Source: Brachionus rotundiformis (taxonomy: Eukaryota > Rotifera > Eurotatoria > Ploima > Brachionidae). From it: a DNA stretch of 64,000 nt. Shown here piece after piece: positions 45,846 to 60,800 of this stretch (positions are counted from its first letter, which is position 1; the number at the start of each line of letters is the position of its first letter). Both the position numbers and the translations under genes were made by a program. The stretch covers positions 372,001 through 436,000 of the forward strand of contig JAESIW010000090.1 in the NCBI GenBank assembly GCA_016802295.1. The letters are read 5' to 3'. The notes below the pieces were generated by a model that was not told the DNA's origin, did no database searches, and saw only the letters and a program-made list of their open reading frames with translations.

Positions 45846-48800
45846 ATGAATAAGAACTTTAAGAATATAAAGCATTTTGAGGCATTGATAGACGTTTGGA
45901 TAGATAGCATGCTGTCCGGCAATGAACCAAAGTCGAAAAAAGCCAAAAAAAACCAACATCTGACCGATCTGGACATGGTAATTGGCCTGTACAGACTTTT
46001 GGAGTTTGATTTTGACAACTATGCGACCAGATGGTGTCTAGCTCCTCTTTTTGACATTTTGAGCAACTCAAAAAAGCCCTTGGTCAAGTGGTTCACGCTC
46101 AAAATCGCCTCTATGATGCTCGGACTCAGCGCCGACCACCAGTCGGCTCTGTTCAATTCACATTTCAGTCAGCAAAGTCTTCAAAAGACAACTCTCAAGT
46201 ATGCCAGACAAATAAATTTTAACTAAATTTTAACCAATCTTAATTAATTAATTAAACAGAGCACAGCTAATTTTGCTTAACGAGCCCGAACTGCGCCTAG
46301 ATCCGAATGAGGATGCCATTGAGACAAACTTTACCAAAATAGACTTGGACTATTCGCGCATGAACCAATGTAGTGACACAAATTTTGTCCAATTTGACAA
46401 TGGACCTAAATTGAGCAAAAAAGAGCAAATTAGTGACACAGTGAGCACAAATTTGGTATTGGTAAGGACCACAATGCGTAATTTGAACAAATTAGTTATG
46501 TCAGTGGTTACTGATCAGTGTATAGTGGTTGAAGGCGAGCTAAGCACTGGCAAAACATGTCTAGTCGAGTATTTGTCCGAAAAAAGCGGAAATAAGCTAA
46601 TCAAGTATCAAATGGACGAGTTCATGGACAGCAAGTCTCTAATTGGCAATTATGTTTGTTCAGAGATACCAGGCGAGTTTGTGTGGAAGCCAGGACCATT
46701 GTTTTCGTCTGTTAAAGAGGGCAATTGGATTTTGCTAGAAGACTTTGACCATGCGCCGCTCGATTCACTCTCATTGCTCATAGATCTCTTGGAAACAAAA
46801 ACCATCAAGCCATCGGACAACAAAATACACCTAAGCAGCAACTTTCGTCTCTTTCTTACACTCAGACCATCGGACACCAAGCAAAACAACATGAATTTCA
46901 TAGACAGCATCAAAAAAATGTCCAAGAGTGTGCTACTAGAGCCTTTGGTTGACCAAGAAATAGTTGGTATAATATGCAACAAGTATCCTACATTTAAAAT
47001 AAGCTCATCGGCTCATTTGGCCCAAAAGTTGCTCGACATATACAAATATTTGGATTTTGGCAAACAGGTTGAGATAGATGGCGATCTTGTTCGCCAGCGC
47101 GACAACAGATACTTGTCGCTACGCGATCTGCTCAAAGTATGCAATAGAATGAAGAATGAGAGAACTAGTGATCCAAGAGAGATGCTTATTAGGCTGTTGA
47201 ATGATGTGTATGAGTGTTTTATGTGCTTTATTTCGAACAAGAGGCTACGCTATGACTACGCGGTTAAAGTTGGTGCCAAGCTAAACATTAACCGTGATGA
47301 AATAGATGCATTTTTGTTTAATAAAAAGCCTGCTTTCGTCAAAAATGACAGTGATATTACTTGTGGTAGAGTGAGACTTATGGTTGAAAAGAATGCTTGC
47401 CAAGTGAGTTCGAGCAAGTTTGTGTATACCAAGTCAGCGCTCAATTTGTTGGAAAAAATAGCCCGGTGTATTGAGTGCAACGAGCCGGTTCTGTTGTGTG
47501 GAGAGACCGGTGTTGGCAAAACAACTGCTTTGCAACATTTGGCAAATTTGTTGGGCAAAAAGATAAGCGTGGTAAATTTAAATCAGCAGACTGAGACCAG
47601 CGATTTGTTGGGAAGTTTTAAACCGGTCGATATAAAGACTCAAATGAAAATCCTAAAGGAGAAATTTGTCAACTTGTTTGCCAAGTATTTCAATGTCGAC
47701 GAGAACAAGACTTTTCTAAATCATGTTCAGGTAAGTTAACTTTTAGAGCATACAATATTAGCAAGAAATAATAAATTTGACTTGTTTAAATTTTATTAAA
47801 TATATTTTGTTGTGTTAAACAATTTGGGTATTTTTTGTCTATTCTAATGACCAATAATTGTCAAGTTATTTATTTTTCTTATTTCACTGTCTTGGTCTAT
47901 TTTTACCAAATATGAGTGAATTTTAGTTCAAATACAAAAACAAAATATCAAAAATGCTAATGCTGAAGTTCTGAAAAAGCAAAACATGCTCTGTAAGTTG
48001 GAACACCTGGTACATGCTTTGTACACAAATTTCTGAATTTCGCAGACTTATTACTGAGTTTTGTAGAATCATAATATTGATGGTACAAAGGATGAACTAT
48101 GAGCTACAATTCACGGAACATGATTTTCTCCTTCTGAACTTGAGCTTTTGCATTTTTGATATTTTTTGTTCCAAATTAAATAATATAATTATGCCGCTTT
48201 CTCTGCTATCTCTAATTGAAGATCTTCTTTACTCTTTACGTTTTTCTCAAATTCCTTCATTAGCTTGCTTTTCACCTCGACTGCCCAACCCTGATCAACT
48301 GTTTTAAATGCTTATGGTGGCCAATCCTTAAAGCTGCTGCCATGTAATATATCATGAAACAATGAAAAAATTTCGTTAAACTAATTCTTTATTTAACTAC
48401 AATTTGAAGATTAATAATAATATAAAAGAGTTGCTTATGTATTGAATCAAGTACGTGACAAGATTCCTAAAAGGAGTAAGGATACTTTTATAAATTGCCA
48501 AATCAGGGAAAATGAATTTTAATAATAATGATAATGATAATTGCTACGCTTATTTATGCGTGAAGTCTGGATTAATCAGACTGTAAGCAATATTAGTCAC
48601 TCAATATGTTATCTAGTTTGTTTTTGAATAAGTCAATTGTTTTCGATTCGATTACCTCTTTTGTCAGTTTGTTCCAATCGCTAACAACTCTGTTAGTAAA
48701 AAAATCATACCTCGGTAAACAATTTTTTTTTTGTTCTATTCTTAGTTTGTATCGATTAGCTCTTGTATTATATGTACTTACACCTTCCAAATGTTCACTG

Positions 48801-51800
48801 TACCAAATTATCTCGTCAAGTCCTTTCATGAACTTGTACATTTGTATTAGATATCCGCGTCTCCTTCTTGTCGAAAGTGTTGTAAGATTTAGTTTTTTGA
48901 GTCTTTCTGAATAACTTAGCTCACCAAATCCATTTATTTTTCGTGTAGCTCTTCTCTGTACTCTCTCAAGTGTATCAATAATTTTAATAAGTTTTCGTTG
49001 ATAAATTATTCAAGACATCAACTAGAAATATGACATTTTCAAATATTTTCTATCAGACTCAGACATTCTTCAACATTCACTTCGTTACAGCTTAAGTTTG
49101 TAATACCTAAAGATTGTCCAGATCCTATAAGTATGAATATATCATGTCTGTTGTCGGGACTTTCCAACTGTTACTTATAATCCCCAATGTACACACTTTG
49201 AAGCTCTTAGATTGTCCTTTTTACACGTAACACTCGAATTTCTCGTAGAAGAGTTACATCAAGTTAATTATCCTCTGTGGCTACAGGGTTCGCTGTGTAT
49301 GCTATCAAAAGCTTTCTTGAAGTCAACTAAGTTTAGTAACAATGTCGTATTTGATTTCCGATTTTGTTCTATGATGTTCCTTAGCGCAAATATCTGGTCT
49401 AAATGTATCCTCTGTCTCTTCTAAATCCCGCTCGTTCTTCTTTTAGAAGCCCATCGAATTCCTAGGATTGTTAGGCATAAAATTTAAAAAATAATTAAAT
49501 AAACCAATACTGACTGTAACTTTTATACAGACCTGCTATTCCAAATCAAATTGGAAGTACTTGCTACGACTGATATCTCACGCGACCGAGTCAGCGTGCA
49601 AAAAATTCACCAAACACTACAACTCATTTGACGAATGGAAAGAACTAAAACAACAATGCAACAAATTGGACGACAATCTAGCCGAATTGATAAACAAGTT
49701 TACATTTCAATTTTTCGATGGCAAACTATCCGAAGCGATTGTGAACGGCGAATGGATAATACTCGACGAAATAAATCTAGCATCGGCGGACACACTTCAA
49801 TTTCTGGGCTCATTGCTGGACAACAACAGCGAGTCGGGTTCATCGTCGATTATTTTGTACGAACGAGGCGACCACGAGGCGCTCAAACGACACGCTAACT
49901 TCCGTCTTTTCGGCGCCATGAACCCGGCCTCGGACGTCGGCAAACGCAACCTGCCCTCAAGCATACGCAACCGATTCACCGAACTGTTTGTCGACGAGCT
50001 TAACGAGCCAAACGACCTGGCCCTACTGGTCAAATCATATCTACAATATATGCCGGACATAAACACCAATTTGGTCAATTCGATAGTCAACTTTTACCAG
50101 ACGGTTCGCAGCGAGGACTTTTTGAAAAAGCTGTCGAACGGCACCGGCATGCCGCCCACCTACAGTCTCAGGACATTGTGTCGCGCGCTCAAAAACGCCG
50201 CCATCAACTCGTGCAACAACAGCCTAATATCAATATTTGACAGCTTGTGTCTCAGCTTTTTGACCGATTTGAACCGCGAGTCGTCCATTTTGCTGGAAGA
50301 GTTCATCCAAAACAGCATACTAAAGCCGAACAGTGGCAATAACAGGACTAGAGTGGCCAAGATACAGCGCAACAAGCCACCATGCGAAATATTCGCCAAT
50401 GGTGTTGGCCTACGAGCCGAACAATTGACGCACATAAACATCGAAGGCTATTGGATAATGCGAGGTCAATTGGAGTGCATTGACCAGCCAGGTGATTTCA
50501 TATTCACCAAATCGGTTAGTGACAATCTGAGGCGGTTGTGTCGCGTGTGCTCGGCCCGATTGCCGTGCTTGATCCAAGGCGACACGTCCATTGGCAAGAC
50601 TAGTCTGATCAAGTGGCTGGCTGCGGCCACTGGCAATCGTCTCATACGCATCAACAACCACGATCACACCGACCTGGCCGAGTACATTGGCTCGTATGTG
50701 ATGGACGCCGGCTCGAATTTGGTGTTCAAAGAGGGCCTGCTGGTCGAGGCCATGCGACACGGCCACTGGATTCTGCTCGACGAGCTCAATTTGGCATCTA
50801 GCGAAGTGCTCGAAGCGCTCAATCGAGTACTTGACGACAATAGGGAATTGTACATACCAGAGAGTCAACAATTGGTCAAAGCTCATCCGAGATTTTTGCT
50901 TTTTGCCACACAAAATCCGCCCGGCAAGTACGCCGGTCGCAAACAATTGTCCAAAGCGTTCAGAAATCGCTTCATCGAGCTGCACTATGACGAACTGCCA
51001 GATGATGAATTGCTCACTATTGTACAAAATAAATGCCAATTGCCCAAATCGTATGCCACTTTGTTAATTAAGAGCATTGCTGATTTGAAGACAAAACGTT
51101 CTCAGGTGTGCGGCATATTCTTGGGCAAGGAGAGTTTGATTACGCTAAGGGATTTGTTCAGATGGGCAAGACGGTACTCGTGCGCCGATCCCAATGAGGT
51201 GAACACTGACTGGAAGCAGTATTTGGCCGAGCAGGGATTTTTGTTGCTTACGTCACGATGTAGAGCCGATCAGGACGTGCGCACAATACATGCCAGCATT
51301 GAGAAAAGCTTTGGCCGAAAGATAGACATCAATGAGCTAAATGAGCCGAGGAACTTGTGTGCGTCTATAATGAGCGTGTTGAATGAGATAATTGAGTATG
51401 CAAGGGTTCACTTTGGCGAGTATGTGTGGACGCCGTCGGCTAGACGTACAGCTCTGTTGGCCGGATTGGCTTATAAATTCAATGAGCCGTTCTTGCTTGT
51501 CGGTGAGACTGGCATCGGCAAAACGACCATTTGTCAAATATTGTCGCGTATGTATGGCAAACAATTGAGCATTGTTAATTGTCACATGCATTCGGAGGCT
51601 AGTGATTTTTTGGGCTCGATGCGACCTGTGCGATCAAGTGGAGTGGACAAGTTGTTCGAGTGGAAGGATGGTCCGTTGGTTACTGCGCTAAAGGATGGAC
51701 ACGATTTTCTAATAGACGAAATATCGCTAGCTGACGATTCTGTGCTGGAGAGACTGAATTCGGTTCTCGAAGAGGACAAGACGCTTTTGTTGGCCGAGGA

Positions 51801-54800
51801 TGCTAATCAAACTCATACAATACGTGCCAATCAGAACTTTCGCATATCGGCTACCATGAATCCGTCGGGCGATTTTGGCAAAAAAGAGCTCTCACCGGCT
51901 CTCAGAAATCGTTTCACCGAAATATGGTGTCCCAAGCCAAGCAAGCACTCGACTGATTTTCAAATAATTCTCCAACATAGTCTCAATATAGACAATCGTG
52001 CTGTCAAACAGTCGTGCATAAACATCATAGTCAAGTTTATGCACTGGCTGAGCGAGCAAACTTTTTTCAAATCGGCCTTGTCCTTTAGGGACCTAAATCA
52101 ATGGATTAGTTTTATGAACAAAATGAATCACATGGATCCGTATAAGCTCATAGTTCATGCCGCTTGTCTCGTATTTGTCGATTCATTTAGCTCCGACTTG
52201 GACTATTCGAGACCTAGAGAACAATCAATTGATTACATTAACGCTCTGATCGAGGCCGAGAGAAGTCAACAACCGTGTAAAACAGAGAGCTGTTTGGATG
52301 GAAGTGATTACCTAATCAGTGAAGCATCGAACACGAGGGACCAGGATATGAAAGAAGAGTCAAAGAGAGAGAGCTGTTTGGATGGAAGTGATTACGTAAT
52401 CGATGAAACATCGAACACGAGGGACCACTCAAAGAGAGAGGGGTGTTTGGATGGAAGTGATTACGTAATCGATGAAACATCTTTACGTGTAGTAGACAGC
52501 GGAGACAGGTTCGAGTGCGGAGATTTTGGTGTTGAAAAAGGCCCGTACGAATACAAGAACAAACATGTCTATGTTCTCGACTCGCAAACAACTGTGAACA
52601 ATTTGCATAGAGTAATGCGCTGCATGGTAATGGACAGGCCTATAATGCTGGAAGGCTCGCCAGGAGTAGGCAAGACATCGCTAATCGAAGCACTAGGCCG
52701 ACTGACCAACAACAAAGTGATAAGAATAAATTTGTCCGAGCAGACCGATTTGAACGAGTTGTTCGGTGCCGACTTGCCCGTGTCGGACTCGGACACCTGT
52801 TTTCAGCAAAAATTCCAATGGTTGGACGGACCATTTCTGCTAGCGCTTAAAAAAGGCCACTGGATCATACTGGACGAAATAAACTTGGCCTCACAGTCGG
52901 TCTTGGAAGGTCTTAACTCGTGTTTGGATCATAGGAGCGAAATATTCATAGCCGAATTGAACCGAACTTTTACAATAGACAAACAGCGGACAAAAATATT
53001 CGCTTGTCAAAATCCGTATTCACAAGGCGGCGGACGCAAGGGCTTGCCAAAGTCATTTTTGAACCGCTTTGCCAAGGTATACATTGACAAAATGACTCAC
53101 GATGACTTGTTGCGCATATCGCAAACCATTTATCCCATCGAGCGTGACCTCTTGTCCAAAATGATCCAATTTAACACTTTGATAAACAACGAAGTGTGCA
53201 TTGCCAAACAATGGGGCACACTCGGCTCTCCGTGGGAGTTCAATTTGCGCGATTTGTTCCGCTGGTGCGACCTGCTCATGCACTCGAACTCGACCGATCC
53301 GTCCCACTATGTCCACTTGATATACGCCAATCGATTCAGAGACCCAAACGACAGACAAATGGTCTACCAAAAATTCAACTCAATATTCGGCACACACGCC
53401 TACACACAACACTCACAATTGGTCCGACTTTGCCAAACTCATGTTCAAATTGGTCAAAGTTTTGCCAATATTGACCACAACACAGACAATCATGCTCATC
53501 GGCACATAGACCAAAAATTTGTCTTCACACACACAAACCTCAACTACTTGGAATCAATACTCAAGTGTGTCGAAATGAATTGGATGGTTGTGCTTGTGGG
53601 CCGATCGTCCACTGGCAAAACAACTCTCATTCGCCTGCTGGCAAGCATGTTGGGAAAAAATTTGGTCGAATTTTCGGTCAATAGCGCAACGGACACGAGC
53701 GACCTGCTCGGCGGCTACGAGAAAATAAAACACTTTAGACACAACTTGGCTCGTCTCAGGTCGCGAATAATCAACGAGTACCGTAAGCGCATCCTAGTCG
53801 ACCTTGACCTCTTGCCAGGCTATCTAAAATTTGTCTTCAGTACCAAAGTGGTCAGCGAGCTGGACGAACAGGACCTGGACCAAATGAAGCAGGTGTGTGA
53901 AGTGTTTAGAGAGGCGGCCGTCGCTCTTGGCATGAGTGGCGGCGACGAGCTCGCCCTACTCGACAAGCTGGCCCACTACGAAAAAATGAAGTTCGAATGG
54001 GTCGACTCGGCGCTGGTCAAATCGATCGAAAACGGCGACTGGGTGCTCATCGACAATGCCAATTTTTGTCCGCCGTCTGTTCTCGACCGGCTAAATCCGC
54101 TGCTCGAAAAGAACGGCCGCTTGCAAATAAACGAAAAGGGCATACAAAGCAACGGTCAATTGGCCGAGATCCAACAGCATGAAAACTTTCGCCTATTCTT
54201 GTCCATGAACGAACAATTTGGCGAATTGTCGCGTCCCATGCGAAACAGAGCCTGTGAGATCTATTTGAACGAGCTCGATGTGACCAAAAATCTCGAGGAC
54301 ATGCACATCATTTTGGCCAATGTGTTTCCAATGGATAGATATTTCTATTCCAATGAGACAAAATTTGTTCATTTGTTCAAAGTGTACAAATTGGCCTATG
54401 ACTACTGGCTGTTGGACAAACAGGACACCGAGGCTTGTTTTGTCAAGAGTTTTGTAGAGAACGGTTTGGCCAGAAGCGAGTGTTTGCCATTGCCGCCAAT
54501 GCCCAAATTTTATGCCAACTTGAACAAAATAAAGTGCTCCAATTTGTACGCGTTTATGTTCAACTATTCGCTAATGGCAACGTTTAACCAACTGGTCAAT
54601 GCTCAAAATATAGAGTCACGTGACTTGAGCCTGAATTGTGTCCACGAGTATCACCAGCATGTGCTAAAAGTGTCCAATTACATGAAAGTAATGCTGAGCA
54701 ATGTGCCGTTTGGAGCGGTGAGCCAAGTGGTATGTTATCTTGAGGCTAGATTGACTAGTCCAGCGTTGGTGCAGTTTTTTAGGGGCATACTTAGCAGCGA

Positions 54801-57800
54801 GTACACGAAAAAGTACGTGGCTTGTATTGGAGAGCTCGGTCGGCAGGTTCGAATGGACCTGAGCGCCGAGACTTTTGATCTAGAGACAAATGTCTATCTG
54901 TGTCAAAGAGTGGCCTCGTTGGCCCAATTTTCACATTGTCAAAGCATGTCCAGAATGTGGTCTATTTACGTTCATTTGGAACTGGTCAAATTTCGCATTC
55001 AATCGCTCTACACTATTCAAAATGATTCCATACACTTTCTGATCGACAAGTCGTCCGAGTTGTCTCATTGTAAGTATTTGCTGCTAATTGGGCAATTGGT
55101 GGACCTGTTTTGTGAATGTGTTGCCGGATGGGACTCGGCCGTCAGCCAACTAAGTCCGACAATCGAGCTGTGTACTTTACTTATGGAAAAGTTTTATCTC
55201 ATTTTGGTCAGCCGTCACGACCAGCTTTTGACTATTTCTTACCTAAAGTACTACTGGAACTTGATCACAAACAGTTTGGCTCCATTGGATCAGCTAAACA
55301 AGTAAGTGCTTGGTTTTGTTTGCTTACTAGTTGATAAAAGTGTTGGACGCTCTGAGTGCCAACACAGTTGTAAGCGTATTTGTTTTATTTAACACTAGAA
55401 GACCCGGCGGGTTTTTTAGACCCATTTTTTAAATTTCAAATCTCAATATCTTTTGAATGCAGAAACAGAATTTAATATTCAGTATTTTATTTTATAGATT
55501 TATGAAGACTTTATTGAATATCAAAAAAAAATGTTGCTATTCTATGATAGTTTTTTTAAAAATTAGTTTTTAAATTTTTGTTATTTTTTGGTCGGGCTTT
55601 CTAGTGTTAAACGATAATTTAGGAAGAGCGAGTTTGCAGGGCAGCTCAAGACCAGAGTTTTGTGAAATTTGGTTCAATAGAACAGAAAAAAATGTTATAA
55701 ATTCTTGTCCAACATTGTTGGTTGCACCTGTCAAAAATGCACCAAACTTAACCTTCAATGATAATCAGACTTGTTTTTAAGTCACAGTTTTAAATCAAAG
55801 TCATGACTTGACTTAGAATTACTTTTTTTTTAAAGTCAAGTAAATTACTTAATTAGAAATTTGCAAATAGATGATGAATTTTTGGCATATTGAAGCTTAT
55901 GATCAAATTAAAATGACCATGCTCAAAAATTATTTGGAATTTTTTAATTGAAAAATTTAATGCAGAGATAGATTTTTATGTGTAACAAAACATGTTAAAC
56001 CATAACCTTGCAGACATATGTAACCGGTTTATAATAAAACAATGTTTAATCTTTAAAAGCTTTAGTTAAATAAATGAACGTTCTGAAGTTCTAAGAATCG
56101 AATTCTTATTTATACCTAAATGGTCATGTTATTACTACGAGCCTTTAACTAAGTCAAGATGTGAGCTGAGTGGTAAATGTATTAGTCAGCATTTCGAAGC
56201 GTCTAACTTCTGAGATACATGACAAGTATAATTCTCACTTATCTTTGTGCATCAGTCAATAAGCTGATGAATAAGTGATAATTCAAGGTAACACATAATA
56301 TGCAGAATTTTTTCAAAATTTAAAAAACCTTAGTCTTTACATTTAAATCTGCATGAAAAACTAAAAATTGATAAAAATATTTTCTAAAAAAGTCAAGTCA
56401 TAAACTTTAAAATTAAGAAAATTTTAGGTCAATGACTTAAATTGACTTATGACTTGTGGCTTATAAACAATTCTGATGATAGTGCTGCAAAAATGCTTTA
56501 CTTAGTGTGTTATATCATGTTGCATTATACAGAGTTGCCGTATTTCTTCAAGTATAAGAAGGTCAGGTCATCAAAGTATTTCTTCTATTCGCAAATTTTT
56601 CATTCAAAAAAAGTGACTCAAATTTAATGATAATAAAATAAGCTACGGCAAGCAAGCTTGCGCAATTCAAGGAAATTTGCAGAAATAGAAGAACTTTAAC
56701 TTTTCAAACTTTTTAGAATTACTTATTCTCTTCTATTTGGAGACAGGAAAAAGAATGTCTTATATAGGACATGATTCATGAATTTTCTTTTAAGCAAGAC
56801 ACTTATTATGTAAATAAATAATTAAAATAAAGGATAATTTTACTAGGGTCTTGTCGTCTATGTGATCCTTGTCATCTTACTGGGCTTGTGATCTCTGCTA
56901 GTGAAAAAAATGAGCGATCACATTTTTGGTAAACTTTAAAAAAAAATAAAAAAATTCTGTGATCAATGTTTTATCTTTGTGATCAACAAAAAAAATTCAA
57001 ACTAAATAAAATTGAAATAAATGATTTTTAGCTTTACGCAATTTAAGTCCTCTTTCATTTATAATTAAGGAGCCACACAAAAGATAAAGAAGAGCTTATA
57101 ACATCAATATGTGGAAATATATATATTTTTTTAATATTATATCAATTATGTTTTGAAATTATTTTGTTCAAGACAAATTTTATTGATTTGATTTGTCTAA
57201 GCTCACTGGTCATTAGGAATAGATTGAAAAGATAGCATTAATTCTACTAAAAATTTAAAATAAAAATTTTATTCAAATATTTTTTATTTTTTTTAATCAA
57301 ATAAATTAAGTTTTTGGTCAGCCCAATTTAAGTCAATAAGATGTCTATTTGAGCAAAATTTGACCTATGACGATTCAGTGTACAAAATATTCTACTCTCT
57401 TTGGTCAAAGCAGAACAAACAGCACATACAATTATACAACGACAAAGCACTGACCACTCACTTGGACACAATATCCCAATTTTTGACCAACAACTCGTTC
57501 AATTGCATAATGTCATGCCGCACATTCACCAAATCGCTCAACAGCTTGCTCTCGCTGCTCTCCAATCAGCCTCTGACAGCAACCATGTCACGTGATCAAA
57601 TCGACACCCTACTCAAGTACATTAATGAATACAATTTTAAAAGTGTAGGCACAGACCTAAAACGGGAGCTAAACACTGTCCTAATCAAGTCCTATCCCCT
57701 AATGCTCAACCACTACTTGGACACTTTGATCGCCTTACAAAATACAGACGCCTACAAACAGCCAACTACAACAGGCTACGCGTCTCTCGCCGAGCTCATA

Positions 57801-60800
57801 CTCGACGACCATTTGTTCGACCTGAGCTCCAAATGCACATTCAAAAATCTCAATCTATTCAAGTCAATCGAACACTTGCTCTCGGTTGACAATCTGGAGC
57901 CGGATTTAATCACCGGCTACAAGGCCCACTCGCTACAGCCTCTGAATCTATTGGCATTTGATTTTTTGAATTGGTTCATGCCCAAAATGCTGCTCAATTC
58001 AGAACAACAATTAGACTTGACCATGGACTTTTATGATCTCAAACTGAATCTCATACACACCATAGTCAACTACATATGGTCAAATTACAACCAATTGTCC
58101 AACAAACGCACCACTAGTCAGCTAATAAATGAGCAATTGTTGGACAAGGCTCGTGGCGAGCTCGGCTTTGTGAGCAGCGCTGAAATCCAGGACTATTTGT
58201 ACAAGCGTGGATTTGACAAGCGATTTTTGCTCAATTGTACCACGTCAGAACAAAATTTGCTCGTCTATGGACTCTTTTACTTGATGCTGTACAGTCCAAT
58301 GGAGCCGCTGGACCCCATTGAACACGATGCACTCATACAACGCAATCAACTAGCCATACAGCACACTAAACACCACCACCAGTACTTGCATGAAAAAAAT
58401 TTGACATGTCGACTTAAAATTTGTCTTGAACAAGAACCTGTCTTGGACGACAAGGATCAGTTTATTGTTGATAGAGTGAACAAGCCGGCCTACTATTTGA
58501 TCAAGAACGAAGTGGACAACTTTGTCAAACAGTTTATGTCATATGAACAAATGTGCACCAAGTTTGATGTGGACAATTTGAACCATGACGAGTTCAGCAC
58601 TTGGCTCAACTCGCTCGAAACTCTGATCAACAAGCTAAAGTCATACTACACTCATGCGGACATAATCAGCCGGCCGGTGCGCGGTCTCAGCCTCATATGG
58701 CACGCCATGAGCTCTGTCTACACGCGTAGCAAAGCGCGACCAAGTCTCCTGGTCCAAGAGCTGATCCAATATCCAGTAATGAGCGATTACGCTCGCATAG
58801 CCGATCGGCTAAGCCAAGAACAGTCCGACCAAATGTGCCTGCTTGCTCTAATGAACTTGGTCAATGCAAAATCAATGGAGCCAGAGGTCAACACAGACCA
58901 TCTATTGGTCAATCTATGCAATTACTTTAAGACAAAGTTTTTGGACTTCAAGCTGGCCAATGATCAAATGGAACACGTGGACGCCTACAAATACAAACAA
59001 TATGGTCAAGATAAAATCCAACAAGAGCTTGATGACCAAGAGTATGAGAAAATGTTTGTCAACTATGAGCACTCGTTTGCCGAATTTATCCAATTGACCA
59101 ATGTGTTAGAAGACAGTGGACACAAGGGCCAAGAGCCGGACAACAATCAACAACAACAACAGCACAAGCAAAAGCAAATAGATCTGTTTGTCAGTGTGTA
59201 CGAGCTGATTTGCCAAGTTTACGAGCCAAACTCGAACACTATGTGTCTGATGGACACATTCCACAAGTCGTACACACTGGCCACTAGTCTAATGCAACAG
59301 CAGGAGCAGCAGACAAACACAGTAATGGACAACACGGACAACAATAGCCTCTTGTCGCACATTATCTTCTCTACCTCAATAAATGGCAACAAGAAAACCG
59401 ACCACATTGACCTGTACACCGATGGCAATGTTGAACAAGTGCTAGAGTTAAAGAATCGCCTGGACAATTTGACCAGGCGAATAGATGGTGTGCTGGCCGT
59501 GTGGCCCAACAATCCTGTCCTAGTCGAATTGACCAGGATAGTGGCCAAGATAGAATCATTTAATTTAAACGATGCCCTAATGAAGTATTTGACCGGCGTG
59601 GAGCTGTTGCTGAGTCGGGCGGACTCGTGGCAGCTCATAGCCAGTCGAGATGTGAGCCTGGAAGCCGAGCTAAAGCGGCTAAATGAGCTTGTGGTCGAGT
59701 GGCGCAAAATGGAGCTCAAACAATGGATGAATAGTTGTGAGCGCGAAATGGACAAGATAAGAAAACAAAATGGCTACATGTGGCTATTTAATGTGTACTC
59801 TACATGTCAGGAGTATTTGTGCAATGAGAATGAGGACCAGTGTGACAACAAACTGCTAGCCACTCTGTTCGAGTTTGTTGAATCGGCGCCAATAGGACAA
59901 TTTTTTGTGCGCCTCGATTCAATTCGTTTGTGTCACATGATCTTGGGAAAAGTTGAAGGTCAAAAGGCGGCCCGATTGCACAACATTTTGTGGTCAGTGC
60001 ACAACTTTTATGCATGTGTGTACGGCTCGGCGGTCAGACAAGCCATTGGCAGCAGCCGAGCGGCCATTGACAAAGAGCTGGCCGACTTTGTGGCCATATA
60101 CAAGTGGCAGGAGACAAACTATTGGTCAATTAAGAACTCGGTGGCCAAGTCAAATCGCCACTTTGTTCGCACAATCAGAAAGTTCAGACAATTTCTCGAC
60201 AGTCCAATCGACTGGTCCAAGTTGACACGCGAGCTCAAATTTGCTGAGCCCAACTCTTGGTCAATTCGATTGCCGTCACTTTTTGGCAATCGAGTCGACC
60301 AATCAACATGTTCAGCTTATGCTCTTAAGATGGAGAAGTTTTGTGGCAAAATTTTGGGCAAAAAGTTCAAAAATGGCAAGTTTGGCAAATATTGTAGCAA
60401 ATTTGTGAACAATGTTGGCCAACGGTTCCAAGACTTGGTACAAGAGACACACCAATTGAACAGTCAATTGGCGTCGGATGGCAAAAAAAATGCTACCAAA
60501 TATAAAAAAGAATTCAAGTATTTGAATCAGGAAAAGCTTAAGTTTGCGTCCGATTTGATCAAAAGGCTGAGCCAAATGGGCCTTTCGTACCGCAAGGGAC
60601 AGATAATGGCCGACAAGTACGCCGCCATTGAGCAAGTAATACTCGGCCAAAAGACCCAGCTTGGCACTCATTTCGAGTTCTATTTGAGCACTAGGCTCTT
60701 TTTTGACTACAAGTCGGCCAAGCCGAGCCAACAAGCGGCCAACTTGCCATTCGACAAATTCAATGGCCTAGTCAACCATTTGTACTCGTTTGTGCACACA

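Larger units (their letters stand above)
47731..49530 (+). other. MDN1 intron 2, loaded with mobile-element remains
   Basis: 1,800 bases from GTAAGT to TATACAG, phase 0. The protein reads NHVQ then TCYSKSNWKYLLRL across the junction, matching midasin. It contains a fold-back element and two minus-strand LINE fragments. Confidence 0.9.
55302..57340 (+). other. MDN1 intron 3
   Basis: 2,039 bases from GTAAGT to CAATAAG, phase 2. The acceptor at 57340 is the only nearby AG that keeps the frame. The intron holds two non-autonomous DNA transposons, listed separately. Confidence 0.8.
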
